From Stenotrophomonas sp. PS02298 (lineage in GTDB: Bacteria > Pseudomonadota > Gammaproteobacteria > Xanthomonadales > Xanthomonadaceae): a DNA stretch of 49,367 bases. This document shows positions 26,152 to 35,986 of this stretch, piece after piece. The notes beneath the pieces are model-generated. The model made no database searches, was not told the origin of the DNA, and saw nothing but the letters and a program-made list of their open reading frames with translations. The position numbers were made by a program, and so were the translations under genes. The DNA is taken from the NCBI RefSeq assembly GCF_029959445.1, contig NZ_JASCOR010000012.1, forward strand, positions 1 through 49,367, in the 5' to 3' direction. Positions within the stretch are counted from its first letter, which is position 1; every line of letters starts with the position of its first letter.

Positions 26152-26795
26152 GGTGCGGTTTTCTCGGTGAGCTTCTTCAGGTCGCTGGCAATCGCCTGCG
26201 GGTTGAACGGGGGGCGCATCAGGCCGGCCAGGCGACCCTGCGGGTCGAGCACGGCGATGCTGGCGGAGTGGTCCATGCTGTAGTCGTCCGGGTTCTGCTC
26301 GAAGTGCTTGCCCGGTGCCTTCTGGAACACCATGCCAAGCGAGGTGGCAAAACGCTCCAGCGACGGCACGTCGGCGGTGGCGGCAATGGTGTCCTTATGG
26401 AAGGCATGGGCGTACTCGCCCAGGCGGTTCGGGGTGTCGCGCTCGGGGTCCACCGAGACCAGCACCACGCGTGGGCGCAGGCTGTCGGGGATGGTCTCCC
26501 ATTGCTTCTGGGCCTGGGCCAGCTCGGTCAGGGTGGTCGGGCAGACGTCCGGGCAGGAGGTGAAGCCCAGGAACACCAGGGTCCAATGGCCGCGCAGCTC
26601 ACCCGGGATCAGGCGGGTGCCGTCGGACTGGGCCAGGTCGAAGTCGGGCAGGGTGCGCGGGGTGCCATAGAACAGGATGCTGCTGGTGCCGTCCGTGCCC
26701 TTGTTGGAGGGGCCGAAGACCTTCTGTGCCAGCAGCAGGCCGAGGCCGGCGGCCAGGGCGATGGCCAGGATGATGCCGGTATTTCGATTGAACAT
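26148..26795 (-). CDS. SCO1/SenC-family copper-handling protein
   Basis: A 215-residue membrane-anchored thioredoxin-fold protein. An N-terminal helix (about 7-25) anchors it facing the periplasm. The copper-binding CxxxC is C81/C85 in TSCPDVCP, and a downstream histidine occurs near YSMDHSAS. Family members deliver copper to the CuA site of cytochrome c oxidase or act in redox defence. The start ATG 26795 has GGAAG about 8 bases upstream and sits just before the anchor. It is the first gene of a two-gene operon with psd, a pairing without an obvious shared pathway beyond the membrane. Confidence 0.9.
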   Translation of the reverse strand: MFNRNTGIILAIALAAGLGLLLAQKVFGPSNKGTDGTSSILFYGTPRTLPDFDLAQSDGTRLIPGELRGHWTLVFLGFTSCPDVCPTTLTELAQAQKQWETIPDSLRPRVVLVSVDPERDTPNRLGEYAHAFHKDTIAATADVPSLERFATSLGMVFQKAPGKHFEQNPDDYSMDHSASIAVLDPQGRLAGLMRPPFNPQAIASDLKKLTEKTAP

Positions 26796-26974
26796 GCGCG
26801 CGGGCTTCCGTTCGGATACGGCGGCGGGACGGGAGGTCCGCCGCGGGCGGGATACGGGAGTGTAGGGGATTGCAGGCGTACACCCCGGCGGTTTGGCGGG
26901 CGTTTGCGCCCCTTTGGAGGGCCATTGCCGAAGTTTCGGCTGCAACTTGGCAATCAATATACCGGCCAGATGCC

Positions 26975-26980
26975 TATAAT
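26975..26980 (+). promoter_or_regulatory. Possible -10 element of prmB (TATAAT)
   Basis: A perfect TATAAT lies 31 bases before the prmB start, in the gap between divergent SCO-like and prmB genes. No -35 hexamer is at the optimal distance; TTGGCA at 26947-26952 is 22 bases away, which is too far for a standard promoter. Confidence 0.4.
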
Positions 26981-27010
26981 CGCAGACCTTTCAAGTATTT
27001 CCGTATTGCC

Positions 27011-27940
27011 ATGACTGCCGAAGCGGCCGCTGAACTCCAAACGATCGTCGATCTGATCCGCTACGGCGCAAGCCGTTTCAATGCTGCTGGCCTGACCTTC
27101 GGCCACAGCTATGACAATGCCCTGGACGAGGCGACCCAGCTGACCCTGCACAGCCTGCACCTGCCGCCGGACCTTGGCCCGGCCTATGGCACGGCGCGGG
27201 TGCTGCTGGAAGAGCGGCAGCAGGTGCTGGCGCTGTTCCAGCGTCGCATCGACGAGCGCCAGCCGGCAGCCTACCTGACCGGTGAGGCCTGGTTTGCGGG
27301 TTTGAGCTTCAAGAGCGATTCGCGCGCGCTGGTGCCGCGTTCGCCGATCGCCGAGCTGATCCTCAGCGGCTTCGAGCCGTGGCTGGCCGGACGTGACGTC
27401 AACCGCGCGCTGGACCTGTGCACCGGCTCGGGCTGCATCGCCATTGCGATGGGCCATTACTACCCGAACTGGCAGGTGGACGGTAGCGACGTCAATGACG
27501 CCGCGCTGTCGCTGGCGGTGGAGAACAAGGAGCGCCTGCTCGCCCACAACGTGGAGCTGGTCAAAAGCGACCTGTTCGCTGGTCTGCAGGGCCGCGTCTA
27601 CGACCTGATCGTCACCAATCCGCCTTACGTCACCAATGACGAGACCGACGCGCTGCCGAAGGAATACCAGCACGAGCCGGACCTGGCCCTGCGCGCCGGC
27701 GACGACGGCCTGGACCTGGTGCTGAAGATCCTGCGTGATGCGCCGGACCACCTGACCGAAGACGGCCTGCTGATCTGCGAAGTAGGCGATTCCGAGCAGC
27801 ACCTGATCAAGCTGCTGCCGGAGGTCTACATGTCCTGGATCGAGTTCAAGGTCGGGCAGATGGGCATCTTCGCTGTCGAAGCGGCTGAGCTGCGTGCACA
27901 CCATGCGCGCATCGCCGAATTGGCTGCAGCACGTTCCTGA
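27011..27940 (+). CDS. prmB: Ribosomal protein L3 N5-glutamine methyltransferase
   Basis: Methylates a glutamine of ribosomal protein L3 using S-adenosylmethionine. The 309-residue protein has an N-terminal helical domain and a Rossmann methyltransferase core with [14 protein letters not shown] (motif I) and the substrate-side NPPY at about N203. The segment [12 protein letters not shown] is the PrmB form; PrmC and RF methyltransferases differ there. The start ATG 27011 has no strong ribosome binding site, and the transcript may be short-leadered from the TATAAT upstream. It is followed by aroC, an order common in gammaproteobacteria. Confidence 0.93.
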   Translation: MTAEAAAELQTIVDLIRYGASRFNAAGLTFGHSYDNALDEATQLTLHSLHLPPDLGPAYGTARVLLEERQQVLALFQRRIDERQPAAYLTGEAWFAGLSFKSDSRALVPRSPIAELILSGFEPWLAGRDVNRALDLCTGSGCIAIAMGHYYPNWQVDGSDVNDAALSLAVENKERLLAHNVELVKSDLFAGLQGRVYDLIVTNPPYVTNDETDALPKEYQHEPDLALRAGDDGLDLVLKILRDAPDHLTEDGLLICEVGDSEQHLIKLLPEVYMSWIEFKVGQMGIFAVEAAELRAHHARIAELAAARS

Positions 27941-27949
27941 GTCACGCTT

Positions 27950-27983
27950 TTGCCGTCACTCCGCATCTGTGGGGTGACGGCAA
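27950..27983 (+). terminator. Hairpin between prmB and aroC, no T-tract
   Basis: A 13-bp stem (27950-27962 with 27971-27983, one G-T pair) with loop GCATCTGT. It lacks a following T-run, so it may be an attenuator, an mRNA-stability element or a Rho-assisted site, not a full terminator. Confidence 0.5.
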
Positions 27984-28014
27984 CGGCCGGCGTAACCGCA
28001 AGAGCACAACGGCA

Positions 28015-29112
28015 TTGAATACATTCGGACAACTCCTCCGCGTCACTACCTTCGGTGAATCCCACGGGCCGGCCATCGGCTGCGTGATCGATGGTTGCCC
28101 GCCCGGTCTGGAAATCAGCCCCGAAGAATTCGCCCACGACCTGCAGCGGCGTGCCACCGGCAAGAGCCGCCACACGTCCGCGCGGCGTGAGGCCGACGAG
28201 GTCGAGATCCTGTCCGGGGTCTATGAAGGCCGCACCACCGGCACGCCGATCGCGCTGCTGATCCGCAACACCGACCAGCGCAGCAAGGACTACAGCAACA
28301 TCGCCCAGCAGTTCCGTCCGGGCCATGCCGATTACAGCTACTGGCAGAAGTACGGCATCCGCGATCCGCGCGGTGGCGGCCGTTCCTCCGCGCGCGAAAC
28401 CACCATGCGCGTGGCCGCCGGCGTGGTCGCCAAGAAGTGGCTGCTGCAGCGTTTCGGCGTCAGCGTGCGCGGCTACCTGTCGCAGCTTGGCGAGATCACC
28501 CCGGCCGGTTTTGACTGGAATGTGGTCGAATACAACCCCTTTTTCTGGCCCGATGCCAAGCAGGTGCCGGAGCTGGAAACCTATATGGATGCGCTGCGTA
28601 AGTCCGGTGATTCGGTCGGTGCGCGCGTCACCGTGGTTGCCGACGGCGTGCCGCCGGGTTGGGGCGAGCCGATCTACGGCAAGCTCGATGGCGATATCGC
28701 CGCCGCGCTGATGAGCATCAATGCGGTCAAGGGCGTGGAGATCGGCGACGGTTTTGCCAGCGCCGCGCAGAAGGGCACCGAACACCGTGACCTGATCACC
28801 CCGCAGGGTTTCCAGTCCAACCATGCCGGCGGCATCCTCGGTGGCATTTCCACCGGCCAGCAGATCGTTGCCTCGATGGTGCTCAAGCCAACCTCCAGCC
28901 TGCGCCTGCCCGGCGCAACCGTGGATACGGCGGGCAATGCGGTCGAGGTCATCACCACCGGTCGCCATGATCCCTGCGTCGGCATCCGCGCAACGCCCAT
29001 CGCCGAGGCGATGCTGGCGCTGGTGTTGATGGATCAGGCCATGCGTCATCGCGGTCAGTGTGGCGATGTCGGCGAGATGAGCCCGCGCATCCCGGGCCAG
29101 CGCAGTGACTGA
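28015..29112 (+). CDS. aroC: Chorismate synthase
   Basis: Last step of the shikimate pathway: EPSP to chorismate, needing reduced FMN. The 365-residue length is normal. Signature motifs are GESHGPAIG (H17), GRSSARET in the FMN/phosphate site, and [10 protein letters not shown] near the C-terminus. The start is TTG 28015; the family N-terminus ([15 protein letters not shown]) begins there and no ATG or GTG is available in frame nearby. The rare start and weak ribosome binding site suggest modest translation. Its stop overlaps the GTG of the next gene. Confidence 0.96.
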   Translation: MNTFGQLLRVTTFGESHGPAIGCVIDGCPPGLEISPEEFAHDLQRRATGKSRHTSARREADEVEILSGVYEGRTTGTPIALLIRNTDQRSKDYSNIAQQFRPGHADYSYWQKYGIRDPRGGGRSSARETTMRVAAGVVAKKWLLQRFGVSVRGYLSQLGEITPAGFDWNVVEYNPFFWPDAKQVPELETYMDALRKSGDSVGARVTVVADGVPPGWGEPIYGKLDGDIAAALMSINAVKGVEIGDGFASAAQKGTEHRDLITPQGFQSNHAGGILGGISTGQQIVASMVLKPTSSLRLPGATVDTAGNAVEVITTGRHDPCVGIRATPIAEAMLALVLMDQAMRHRGQCGDVGEMSPRIPGQRSD

Positions 29113-30157
29113 CCGTCGTCCCCGCGTCTGGGTGTCGCAGCCCCTGTTCGACGACACCGTCGCGCAGTTGGCGGTGCATTGTGATGTGGTTTCCACTGAT
29201 GCGGTCACCAAGCACGACAGTGCCAGCCTCAGTGCGAATCTGGCTGGCATGGATGGCGTCCTTGTCACGCTCAACGAGCGCATCGGTGCGGCGGAAATCG
29301 CCAACGCGCCCGCGCTGAAAATGATCGCCAACGTTGGCGTCGGCTATAACAATCTGGATGTCCCTGCGTTGAATGCAGCCGGCATCGTTGCCAGCAATAC
29401 GCCGGACGTACTTACCGAAACCACGGCCGATCTTGGCTTCTCGCTGCTGATGGCGGCCGCTCGCCGCATCGTCGAGTCCGATCGCTGGTTGCGTGACGGC
29501 AAGTGGGGGCAGTGGTCGTTCACCACCATGCTCGGCGCCGATCTGCATGGCAGCACCCTGGGCATCCTCGGCATGGGCCGGATTGGCCAGGCCATCGCCC
29601 GGCGTGGCCATCATGGCTTCGGCATGAAGGTGCTGTACCACAACCGTTCGCAGCTGCCTGCCGAGCAGGAGCAGGCGGTCGGCGCCAGCTATGTCGGTTT
29701 CGATGAACTACTGGCCAGCGTCGATCACCTGGTGCTGGTGCTGCCGTATACGGCGCAGAACCACCACATCATCAACGCCGACGCGCTGGCGAAGATGAAG
29801 CCGACCGCCACCTTGGTCAACATCGCCCGCGGCGGCATCGTCGATGAGCTGGCCCTGGTCGATGCGCTGGCCAACGGTTGCCTGGCCTCGGCCGCGCTGG
29901 ATGTTTACGAGAACGAGCCGAACGTGCGTCCGGAATTGCTGGCGCTGGACAACATCGTGCTCACTCCGCATATCGGCAGCGCATCGCTGGCAACACGCCG
30001 GGCGATGGTGCAGGTTGCGCTGGACAACCTGCTGGCCGGCCTGGGCATCGGGCCGGATGCCGGCAAGCCGGTCAACGCCATCAATACCGAACTGCTGAGC
30101 AACGGCACCGCGCGCATTGCCGTTGCCGGCAAAAAAATCGACGACAAAAAACGATAG
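29105..30157 (+). CDS. D-2-hydroxyacid dehydrogenase (glyoxylate/hydroxypyruvate reductase type)
   Basis: A 350-residue NAD(P)-dependent reductase of 2-ketoacids. The nucleotide-binding motif is [11 protein letters not shown]; the catalytic arginine is in [11 protein letters not shown], the glutamate in DVYENEP and the histidine in TPHIGSA. The arrangement matches glyoxylate/hydroxypyruvate reductases more than PdxB or SerA, and there is no ACT domain. The C-terminus ends in a lysine-rich tail (KKIDDKKR). The start is GTG 29105, overlapping the aroC stop by 8 bp, so it is co-transcribed with aroC. Confidence 0.88.
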   Translation: MTDRRPRVWVSQPLFDDTVAQLAVHCDVVSTDAVTKHDSASLSANLAGMDGVLVTLNERIGAAEIANAPALKMIANVGVGYNNLDVPALNAAGIVASNTPDVLTETTADLGFSLLMAAARRIVESDRWLRDGKWGQWSFTTMLGADLHGSTLGILGMGRIGQAIARRGHHGFGMKVLYHNRSQLPAEQEQAVGASYVGFDELLASVDHLVLVLPYTAQNHHIINADALAKMKPTATLVNIARGGIVDELALVDALANGCLASAALDVYENEPNVRPELLALDNIVLTPHIGSASLATRRAMVQVALDNLLAGLGIGPDAGKPVNAINTELLSNGTARIAVAGKKIDDKKR

Positions 30158-30238
30158 GGAGCCTCGGCAGCCGCGCGCTGGAGGTTCCCCGAATCTGGCT
30201 CGATATGTGTCTCCCCCTCCAAACTTTCGAGTATCCCC

Positions 30239-31264
<1,026 letters not shown>

Positions 31265-31270
31265 TCCCCC

Positions 31271-31301
31271 CAACGACGCCGGCGTGATGCCGGCGTCGTT
31301 G
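31271..31301 (+). terminator. Hairpin after asd
   Basis: A 13-bp perfect stem (31271-31283 with 31289-31301, loop GTGAT), arm CAACGACGCCGGC, starting 6 bases past the asd stop. No T-tract follows on the plus strand. Core and loop resemble the hairpin at 17556-17585. Confidence 0.65.
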
Positions 31302-31380
31302 CATATGGGCGGTACAGCGGTGTTCGAAAGGCGGGTCAGCCGTTATATTGGCCGCCATGAAACCAAGGGGCGGGGGCGCG

Positions 31381-33237
31381 ATGCGCTCATTACAAGGTGT
31401 GCTGGTTCTCGGCCTGGCGCTGTTCAGTAGCACAGCAATGGCGTTGGGGCTGGGCAATATCCGCGTCCTGTCCAAGCCGGGACAGCCTTTGCTGGCCGAG
31501 ATTCCGGTCATTACCAGTGATGCGAGCGAGCTCGACAACGCCAAGGCGGGGCTGGCATCAGCGGCCACCTTCGAGCGTGTAGGGCTGGCTGCGCCGGCCG
31601 GGCTGGTAGGAGAACTGCAATTCCAGTTTGCGCAGGACCGTGACGGCCGCGCGGTGATCCGTGTGACCAGTGCCGCGCCGGTGCAGGTGGCGTCGGTGGG
31701 TTTCCTGATCGAGGTCGATTGGGGCCAGGGCCGGCTGGTGCGTGAATACTCGGCGTTGGTGGCCGCACCCGAAGCCGCAACCGCAGTGGCCGAACCGGTG
31801 ATCGAAGCGCCGGCTGCGGCGCAATCCAATCTGATCGTGCGTGAGCCCGAGCCGCTGCCTGGGTTGCCGGCACCTGCCGCGCCGGTAGCAGCGCCTGCGC
31901 CGGCTCAACCGGTTTCCGCGGCGCCTGCAGCGCGCCCGGCAGCGATGCCGGTGGCCAGTAGCGAAGGCCAGCTGGCTCCGGTGCAGCGCGGTCAGAGCCT
32001 GTCGCAGATCGCCCGCGAGTTGTCGCGCGAGAGCGGCGCGTCCTTGAACCAGACCATGGTCGCGCTGATGCGGGCCAATCCGGAAGCCTTCATCCGCGGC
32101 AACATCAACCTGCTCAAGCAGGGTGCGGTGCTGCGTACCCCGGCGCAGGAAGAGCTGGCACGGGTGGATGCATCCGAGGCACGTGCCATCGTTCGTGACC
32201 AGGCCGCACAGTGGCGACAGGCACGCGCGCCCATCCCGCAGCCGGCCGTAGCCGATGCTGTGGTGGCGCCAGCCAAGGCCGCTGCACCAGCAGCAAATGC
32301 GGGTCCCAGTGGTGCACGCCTGGAAATCGCTCCGGCCGTGGCCGGTGCACAACAGACTGCGGGAATGACGACCGGACTCGATGCCGGTGGCGAGGGTGAC
32401 ATGTTGGCCAACGAACAGCTGCAGCAAGCCAAGGAAGATCTGGCGGCGCGTGACGCGGAACTGCAGGAGCTGCGTGATCGCGTCGGCGAACTCGAGAAGC
32501 TGCAGAAGCAGCAGCAATCGCTGATCGCGATGAAGGATTCGGATCTGGCCGCTGCCCAGCAGCAATTGGGTGAGGCGGCCAAGCGTGATGGCAGCAGTTC
32601 GTTTGGCTGGATCTGGTTGGGGCTGGCGCTGCTGGTGCTGGGTGCGTTGGGCTGGCTGCTGAGCCGTCGGCGCAAGCCACTGCCGGTTGCCCCGCGCGCT
32701 GATTTCGAGGCAGGAGACCTGGCCGCAGCGATGCCGGTGATGGGCGCCGCTGCTGCGCAGCAGTCGTTGCATGCAGCGGAAGTGGACGAATTCGACCCGC
32801 GGGACGAGCTCGACGCCCAGCCGTTGCCGGTCGTTGCGGAAGTGCAGCCCGAAGCCTATGAAGAACCGATGCCGGCATGGCTGAAGTCCACCCCGCCGGC
32901 CCGCGTGGAGCCGGTGCTTCCGGTGGCTGCGCCGGCGGTTGCACACAAGCCGGTGCTGCTGTTTGAGGCCTCGCGGCAGTTCGATGCGGTGGTCGAGCCC
33001 GTGCCTGCGCAACCCGAGCCGGCTGCGGCCGATGAGGCGGGTTGGCTGGCCGGTGACGTGGCTGCGGTTGCGCCGCTGGCACCGGCACCTGCTGGCCGTG
33101 AGCGGCTGGAGTTGGCCATTGCCTATCTGGATCTGGGTGATGCCGAGACTGCGCGTACTCTGCTCAACGAGGTTGCTGCCAGCGCTGACCCGCAGGCACG
33201 CAGTGAAGCACTGGAATTACTTGGCCGCATGGCCTGA
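31381..33237 (+). CDS. fimV: FimV/HubP-family polar landmark protein
   Basis: A 618-residue inner-membrane protein of the FimV/HubP family, which in relatives binds peptidoglycan at the pole and organises type IV pili and other polar systems. Visible parts: a signal peptide (cut near AMA), an N-terminal FimV domain (LGLGNIRVLSKPGQPLLAEI), and a LysM-like segment (about 198-245, QRGQSLSQIARELS). A coiled coil follows at about 340-400. One transmembrane helix (about 409-425) is followed by an acidic Pro/Ala-rich cytosolic stretch and a short C-terminal FimV/TPR motif (LELAIAYLDLGDAETA, about 573-618). ATG 31357 is an alternative start; 31381 is preferred because a purine-rich AAGGGG element precedes it. 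Confidence 0.88.
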   Translation: MRSLQGVLVLGLALFSSTAMALGLGNIRVLSKPGQPLLAEIPVITSDASELDNAKAGLASAATFERVGLAAPAGLVGELQFQFAQDRDGRAVIRVTSAAPVQVASVGFLIEVDWGQGRLVREYSALVAAPEAATAVAEPVIEAPAAAQSNLIVREPEPLPGLPAPAAPVAAPAPAQPVSAAPAARPAAMPVASSEGQLAPVQRGQSLSQIARELSRESGASLNQTMVALMRANPEAFIRGNINLLKQGAVLRTPAQEELARVDASEARAIVRDQAAQWRQARAPIPQPAVADAVVAPAKAAAPAANAGPSGARLEIAPAVAGAQQTAGMTTGLDAGGEGDMLANEQLQQAKEDLAARDAELQELRDRVGELEKLQKQQQSLIAMKDSDLAAAQQQLGEAAKRDGSSSFGWIWLGLALLVLGALGWLLSRRRKPLPVAPRADFEAGDLAAAMPVMGAAAAQQSLHAAEVDEFDPRDELDAQPLPVVAEVQPEAYEEPMPAWLKSTPPARVEPVLPVAAPAVAHKPVLLFEASRQFDAVVEPVPAQPEPAAADEAGWLAGDVAAVAPLAPAPAGRERLELAIAYLDLGDAETARTLLNEVAASADPQARSEALELLGRMA

Positions 33238-33249
33238 CGGAGAGTTGCA

Positions 33250-33609
33250 ATGAAACGCGAGCGGCGGATTGACTACGTGGAATTCGCCTCGCGCGACCCT
33301 GCGGCGAGTCGTGTTTTCTTCGAGCAGGTATTCGGCTGGACCTTTGAAGATTACGGCCCGGATTACACTGCTTTTGATGACGGTGAGCTGCAGGGAGGTT
33401 TCTTCCGTGGCACGCCGGCGACCACCAGTGTCGGGGCGCCGCTGCTGGTGCTGTATGCCGCACAGCTGGGTCCGCTGCTCGAGGTGATCGCAGCCCAGGG
33501 CGGTGAAGTGGTCAAGCCGATCTTCACTTTTCCCGGTGGTCGGCGGTTCCAGTTCCTGGAGCCGGGTGGCAACGAACTGGCTGTGTGGTCAGAGCGCGAC
33601 AACGACTGA
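33250..33609 (+). CDS. VOC-family (glyoxalase/bleomycin resistance-like) protein
   Basis: A 119-residue single VOC domain: RIDYVEFASRDPAASRVFFEQVFGW at the start of the first beta-alpha-beta unit and GGRRFQFLEPGGNELAVW in the second. Families of this fold bind metal and small molecules; the substrate cannot be told. GGAGA lies about 6 bases before the ATG. It sits between fimV and truA, only 12 bp after fimV, a position not part of the Pseudomonas order I know, so it is likely a lineage-specific addition. Confidence 0.85.
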   Translation: MKRERRIDYVEFASRDPAASRVFFEQVFGWTFEDYGPDYTAFDDGELQGGFFRGTPATTSVGAPLLVLYAAQLGPLLEVIAAQGGEVVKPIFTFPGGRRFQFLEPGGNELAVWSERDND

Positions 33610-33651
33610 GTTGGGCATGGTTCCACCAGTTCCAACAAGATCAGAGGTTCA

Positions 33652-34428
33652 ATGATGCGCTATGCGCTGGGCGTGGAGTACGACGGCAGCGAGTTCAAGG
33701 GCTGGCAACAGCTTGGCGAGCACGGCTGCGCGAGTGTGCAGGCCACGTTGCAGGAGGCACTGTCTTCGGTCGCCAATGCACCGATCAGTGTGGTGTGTGC
33801 AGGGCGTACCGATGCCGGTGTGCACGGCGAATGCCAGGTCGTGCACTTCGACAGTGATGTCGAGCGTGCGCCGCGTGGCTGGGTGCTGGGTACCACCACG
33901 CGTCTGCCGCCATCAATCTGTGTGCGCTGGTGCGTGCCGGTGGTGGATGAGTTCCATGCGCGGTTCTCGGCCAAGGCGAGGCGCTATCGCTATCGTATCC
34001 TCAACCGCCAGGTACGGCCGGCGCTGTACCGGCAGATCCTGAGCTGGGATCGCCGCCCGCTGGACGCCGATGCCATGCATCGGGCGGCGCAGGCACTGCT
34101 GGGTGAGAATGACTTCGGTGCGTTCCGCAGCGCGCAATGCCAAGCTTTGCATGCCCGCCGTGAACTGCAATCGATCGCCGTGCGGCGCCAGGGCGAGGTG
34201 GTAGAGGTCGAGGTCCAGGCCAATGCCTTCCTGCATCACATGGTGCGCAATATCGTCGGTTCGCTGATGATGGTGGGCGCTGGCGAAAAACCTGAAAGCT
34301 GGATCGGGGAGCTGCTGGCAGGCCGTGATCGCAACCTGGCAGGGCCAACCGCACCGCCGCAGGGCCTGGTATTCGTCGGTCCGCTGTATCCTGAGCTCTG
34401 GAAGCTGCCGGACGAGGTGACACTGTGA
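33652..34428 (+). CDS. truA: tRNA pseudouridine(38-40) synthase
   Basis: Makes pseudouridine at positions 38, 39 and 40 in the anticodon stem of many tRNAs. The 258-residue length is normal. The catalytic aspartate is D54 in AGRTDAGVH; other conserved blocks are [10 protein letters not shown] and [11 protein letters not shown]. Two ATGs occur in a row (33652 and 33655), with AGAGG just upstream. Its stop overlaps the GTG start of trpF by four bases, so the two are translationally coupled. Confidence 0.96.
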   Translation: MMRYALGVEYDGSEFKGWQQLGEHGCASVQATLQEALSSVANAPISVVCAGRTDAGVHGECQVVHFDSDVERAPRGWVLGTTTRLPPSICVRWCVPVVDEFHARFSAKARRYRYRILNRQVRPALYRQILSWDRRPLDADAMHRAAQALLGENDFGAFRSAQCQALHARRELQSIAVRRQGEVVEVEVQANAFLHHMVRNIVGSLMMVGAGEKPESWIGELLAGRDRNLAGPTAPPQGLVFVGPLYPELWKLPDEVTL

Positions 34429-35084
34429 GCCGTACGCTGTTTCGTACCCGCATCAAATTCTGCGGCATGACCCGCGCAGGCGACATCCGTCTGGCCACCG
34501 AGTTGGGTGTGGATGCCATCGGTTTCATCTTCGCCAAGGGCAGTGCCCGCAGGGTGGCACCATCCGAGGCGCGCGCCATGCGCCAGGCGATCGCACCGAT
34601 GGTCGAAGTGGTGGCCTTGTTCCAGCAGAACAATCGCGAGGAAGTTCGCGAGGTGCTGCGCGCGGTGCGGCCAACCCTGTTGCAGTTCCATGGCGACGAG
34701 GACGATGCGTTCTGCCGCAGCTTCAACATGCCGTACCTGAAGGCGGTTGCGATGGGCGGACGCAGCGACGTCACCGCGCGCGGGTTGCAGCAGATGTATC
34801 CGCATGCCGCGGGCTTCCTGTTCGACAGCCACGTGGCCGGTGGCAGCGGCGGCACCGGCGTCGCCTTTGACTGGTCGCAGATTCCGCCCGGTGTGCACCG
34901 GCCGTACCTGCTGGCCGGGGGGATTCGCCCGGAGAACGTGCACGACGCCATTCTCGCGACCCAGCCTTGGGGCGTGGATGTGTCCAGCGGCATCGAGGTG
35001 TCGCCGGGGATCAAGGACGGCTACAAGATGCGCCAGTTCGTCGAAGAAGTACGCCGCGCCGACCTGCATGTCGATCAGGACTGA
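34425..35084 (+). CDS. trpF: Phosphoribosylanthranilate isomerase
   Basis: Third committed step of tryptophan synthesis: PRA to CdRP. The 219-residue TIM barrel shows the general base cysteine in KFCGMTR, the acid aspartate in FLFDSH, and phosphate-binding segments [11 protein letters not shown] and [15 protein letters not shown] start inside the truA stop (GTGA). The next tryptophan gene, trpB, is 11.5 kb away beyond an unrelated five-gene block. Confidence 0.96.
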   Translation: MSRTLFRTRIKFCGMTRAGDIRLATELGVDAIGFIFAKGSARRVAPSEARAMRQAIAPMVEVVALFQQNNREEVREVLRAVRPTLLQFHGDEDDAFCRSFNMPYLKAVAMGGRSDVTARGLQQMYPHAAGFLFDSHVAGGSGGTGVAFDWSQIPPGVHRPYLLAGGIRPENVHDAILATQPWGVDVSSGIEVSPGIKDGYKMRQFVEEVRRADLHVDQD

Positions 35085-35296
35085 ATACGCGCGCTGAGCG
35101 TGGCGATGTATTGCACTGGTGCTGCCCGGGCTGCCGCACTTTTGGGATCCGGTCGCAGGGCATGTCCGGGCTGATTCCCTTATGATGGTGTCCACGGCGA
35201 CAAGCACGGATGCCTGTGGGAAACGGATGTTGCTGTCACAGCTTGCAGGCTGGGGCAGTTCCCGCTGAGCAGCTGGGCGCCACAAGGAAAGTGTGC
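35085..35296. promoter_or_regulatory. Leader region of the flotillin/AAA/TelA block
   Basis: A 212-bp gap after trpF. It most likely holds the promoter of the five-gene block. TATGAT at 35181-35186 could be a -10 element, without a good -35. No hairpin with a T-tract separates trpF from the block, so read-through from trpF is possible. Confidence 0.4.
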
Positions 35297-35986
35297 ATGG
35301 CGGAGTTTCTGGAAGTAGCGCTGTCCTACCCGACGTTGCCTTACAGCGTCGTGTTCGCGTTTGCTGTCATCTACTGGTTGCTGGCCGCGACCGGTATCGT
35401 TGATGACGGTGGCATTGGTAGCGGCGACGGCGCCGACTTTCATTCCCATGGCGGTGAGCATGGCGCGACCGGCATTGCCGCGATGTTCGCGCGGCTCGGC
35501 CTCGGTGGTGCGCCGACCATGCTGGTGGTGTTGCTGCTGGCCTTTTTCGGCTGGACCATCACCTATCTGGTTCAACTTTTCTTCCTGCAGTCATTGCCGG
35601 CGCCGCTGCGCTGGGGTGTCGGCACGGTGGTGGCCATTGCCGCCTTGATTCCCGGTGCGGTGGTGTCGGCCTGGGTGCTGCGGCCAATACGCCGACTGCT
35701 GCTCAAGCTTCGGCCGGTTGCCCAAGAGTCCATCCTCGGCCGGTTTGCCCAGGTCACCTCGCCGGAAGTCACCGCCACGCAGGGCTATGCCAGCATGGAC
35801 GACGGCGGTGCCGGCCTGATCCTGCATGTGCGGACCCGCGAAGGCAGCCGTTTGCCGCGTGGCCAACGTGTAAGGCTGGTGGAATACCTGCCCGACAAGA
35901 ATCACTACCTGGTGGTCGCCGATACCGACCTGCCAGGCTTGGACGTTTTCCCTTCTGATGTATCAGGCGACAAGGAGATCCACTGA
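35297..35986 (+). CDS. YqiJ-like membrane protein with OB-fold domain
   Basis: A 229-residue inner-membrane protein resembling YqiJ/DUF1449, the usual partner of flotillin YqiK. Three hydrophobic helices are seen at about 15-35, 75-97 and 107-130. The loop after the first is rich in Gly, Asp and His (HSHGGEHGATG). The C-terminal soluble part (about 150-229) has beta-strand character (AGLILHVRTREGSRLPRGQRV, VEYLPDKNHYLVV) of the OB-fold/NfeD type. The start ATG 35297 has AAGGAA 8 bases upstream. Its stop overlaps the flotillin ATG by one base. First gene of the block. Confidence 0.82.
   Translation: MAEFLEVALSYPTLPYSVVFAFAVIYWLLAATGIVDDGGIGSGDGADFHSHGGEHGATGIAAMFARLGLGGAPTMLVVLLLAFFGWTITYLVQLFFLQSLPAPLRWGVGTVVAIAALIPGAVVSAWVLRPIRRLLLKLRPVAQESILGRFAQVTSPEVTATQGYASMDDGGAGLILHVRTREGSRLPRGQRVRLVEYLPDKNHYLVVADTDLPGLDVFPSDVSGDKEIH

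Noticed and set aside
35101-35120. Sigma-54-like sequence TGGCGATGTATTGCA before the flotillin block
   Set aside because: The GG and GC elements are 9 bases apart where 10 are needed, so it is unlikely to work as a -24/-12 promoter.
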